Assembly: GCA_004376975.1 (NCBI GenBank)
Contig: SOJA01000145.1
Location: 1-11,959, forward strand
Direction of reading: 5' to 3'
Length of the DNA stretch: 11,959 nucleotides
Source: Candidatus Bathyarchaeota archaeon
GTDB lineage: Archaea > Thermoproteota > Bathyarchaeia > Bathyarchaeales > UBA233
The notes beneath the pieces are model-generated. The model was not told the origin of the DNA, ran no database searches, and saw only the letters and a program-made list of their open reading frames with translations. Made by a program: the position numbers and the translations under genes. Positions 11,888 through 11,959 of this stretch are shown in pieces. Each line of letters opens with the position of its first letter. Positions within the stretch are counted from its first letter, which is position 1.

Positions 11888-11959
11888 ATGGTAAGTGAGG
11901 TTACCGATTTGAGCAAAAGCAAATTCATTGTCGTGACGACACCTACTGTGTCTGGATAC
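11888..11959 (+). CDS. YbjQ/UPF0145 heavy-metal-binding-domain protein (5' part only)
   Basis: Twenty-four codons from ATG to the window edge. FIVVTTPTVSGY (13-24) matches the opening of the YbjQ family (Pfam YbjQ_1, called a putative heavy-metal-binding domain), whose members typically begin with a strand ending in TTTPTVxGY/K and have about 105 residues. The biochemical role of the family is unproven. The first dozen residues are an extension compared with short members. The start has a weak AGGT 8-9 nt upstream; TTATATAG at 11785-11792 is a possible TATA box, which would give a leader of about 75 nt holding the GCGCG hairpin. A nearer ATAAATAG at about 11867 is too close for the usual spacing. 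Confidence 0.65.
   Translation, partial: MVSEVTDLSKSKFIVVTTPTVSGY

Noticed and set aside
1..11959. CRISPR array or intact insertion sequence
   Set aside because: No regularly spaced direct repeats and no transposase-like reading frame with terminal repeats were seen.

Overview
The window looks like a piece of an archaeal chromosome. Seen directly: a Nop5-fibrillarin pair, a THEP1-type NTPase, a single-subunit RNase HII, an archaeal-only HTH protein family, archaeal TATA elements about 25 nt before starts, and a mixture of Shine-Dalgarno-led and nearly leaderless genes with ATG, GTG and TTG starts. The DNA is moderately AT-rich and its intergenic DNA more so. Placement near Bathyarchaeia or another TACK lineage is an inference from gene style, not proven here.

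Layout. 1-2752 (-): an isoleucyl-tRNA synthetase, cut by the left edge, of the divergent type with HKSSGN in place of KMSKS. 2765-3543: about 780 nt without a convincing gene but with three well-formed hairpins. 3544-5278 (-): a two-gene pyrimidine operon, pyrD then pyrK, overlapping by 26 nt and read from an almost leaderless promoter. 5279-5610: divergent control region with a G-run and shuffled repeats. 5611-7525 (+): nop5 and fibrillarin, overlapping, for box C/D RNA-guided 2'-O-methylation. 7596-8543 (+): a COG1395-type HTH regulator whose 3' end overlaps, tail to tail, rnhB (8536-9198, -). 9251-9805 (-): THEP1-like NTPase upstream of rnhB. 9806-10130: two tiny ORFs, the first resembling the start of a tyrosine recombinase, plus a GC-rich 18-bp palindrome beside a TATA box. 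10131-11145 (-): an AbrB-fold regulator of the HgcAB-associated type and an ArsM-like arsenite methyltransferase in one operon, with a perfect 8-4-8 palindrome upstream of the TATA box. 11220-11611: no large gene but a possible small RNA ending in a hairpin plus T9. 11612-11719 (+): a 35-residue Cys-rich zinc-finger-like protein. 11888 to the right edge (+): the start of a YbjQ/UPF0145 heavy-metal-binding-domain protein.

The left and central parts are housekeeping (translation, pyrimidine synthesis, rRNA modification, DNA maintenance). The right 1.9 kb reads as a small metal/metalloid-response neighbourhood: methylation of arsenic (or a similar metalloid), a Cys-rich DNA-binding protein, a Cys-rich mini-protein and a YbjQ protein, separated from the housekeeping block by a possible integrase remnant. 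That grouping, its operator-like palindrome and the unassigned small transcripts are the parts most worth a second look. No tRNA, rRNA, CRISPR array or intact insertion sequence was seen.
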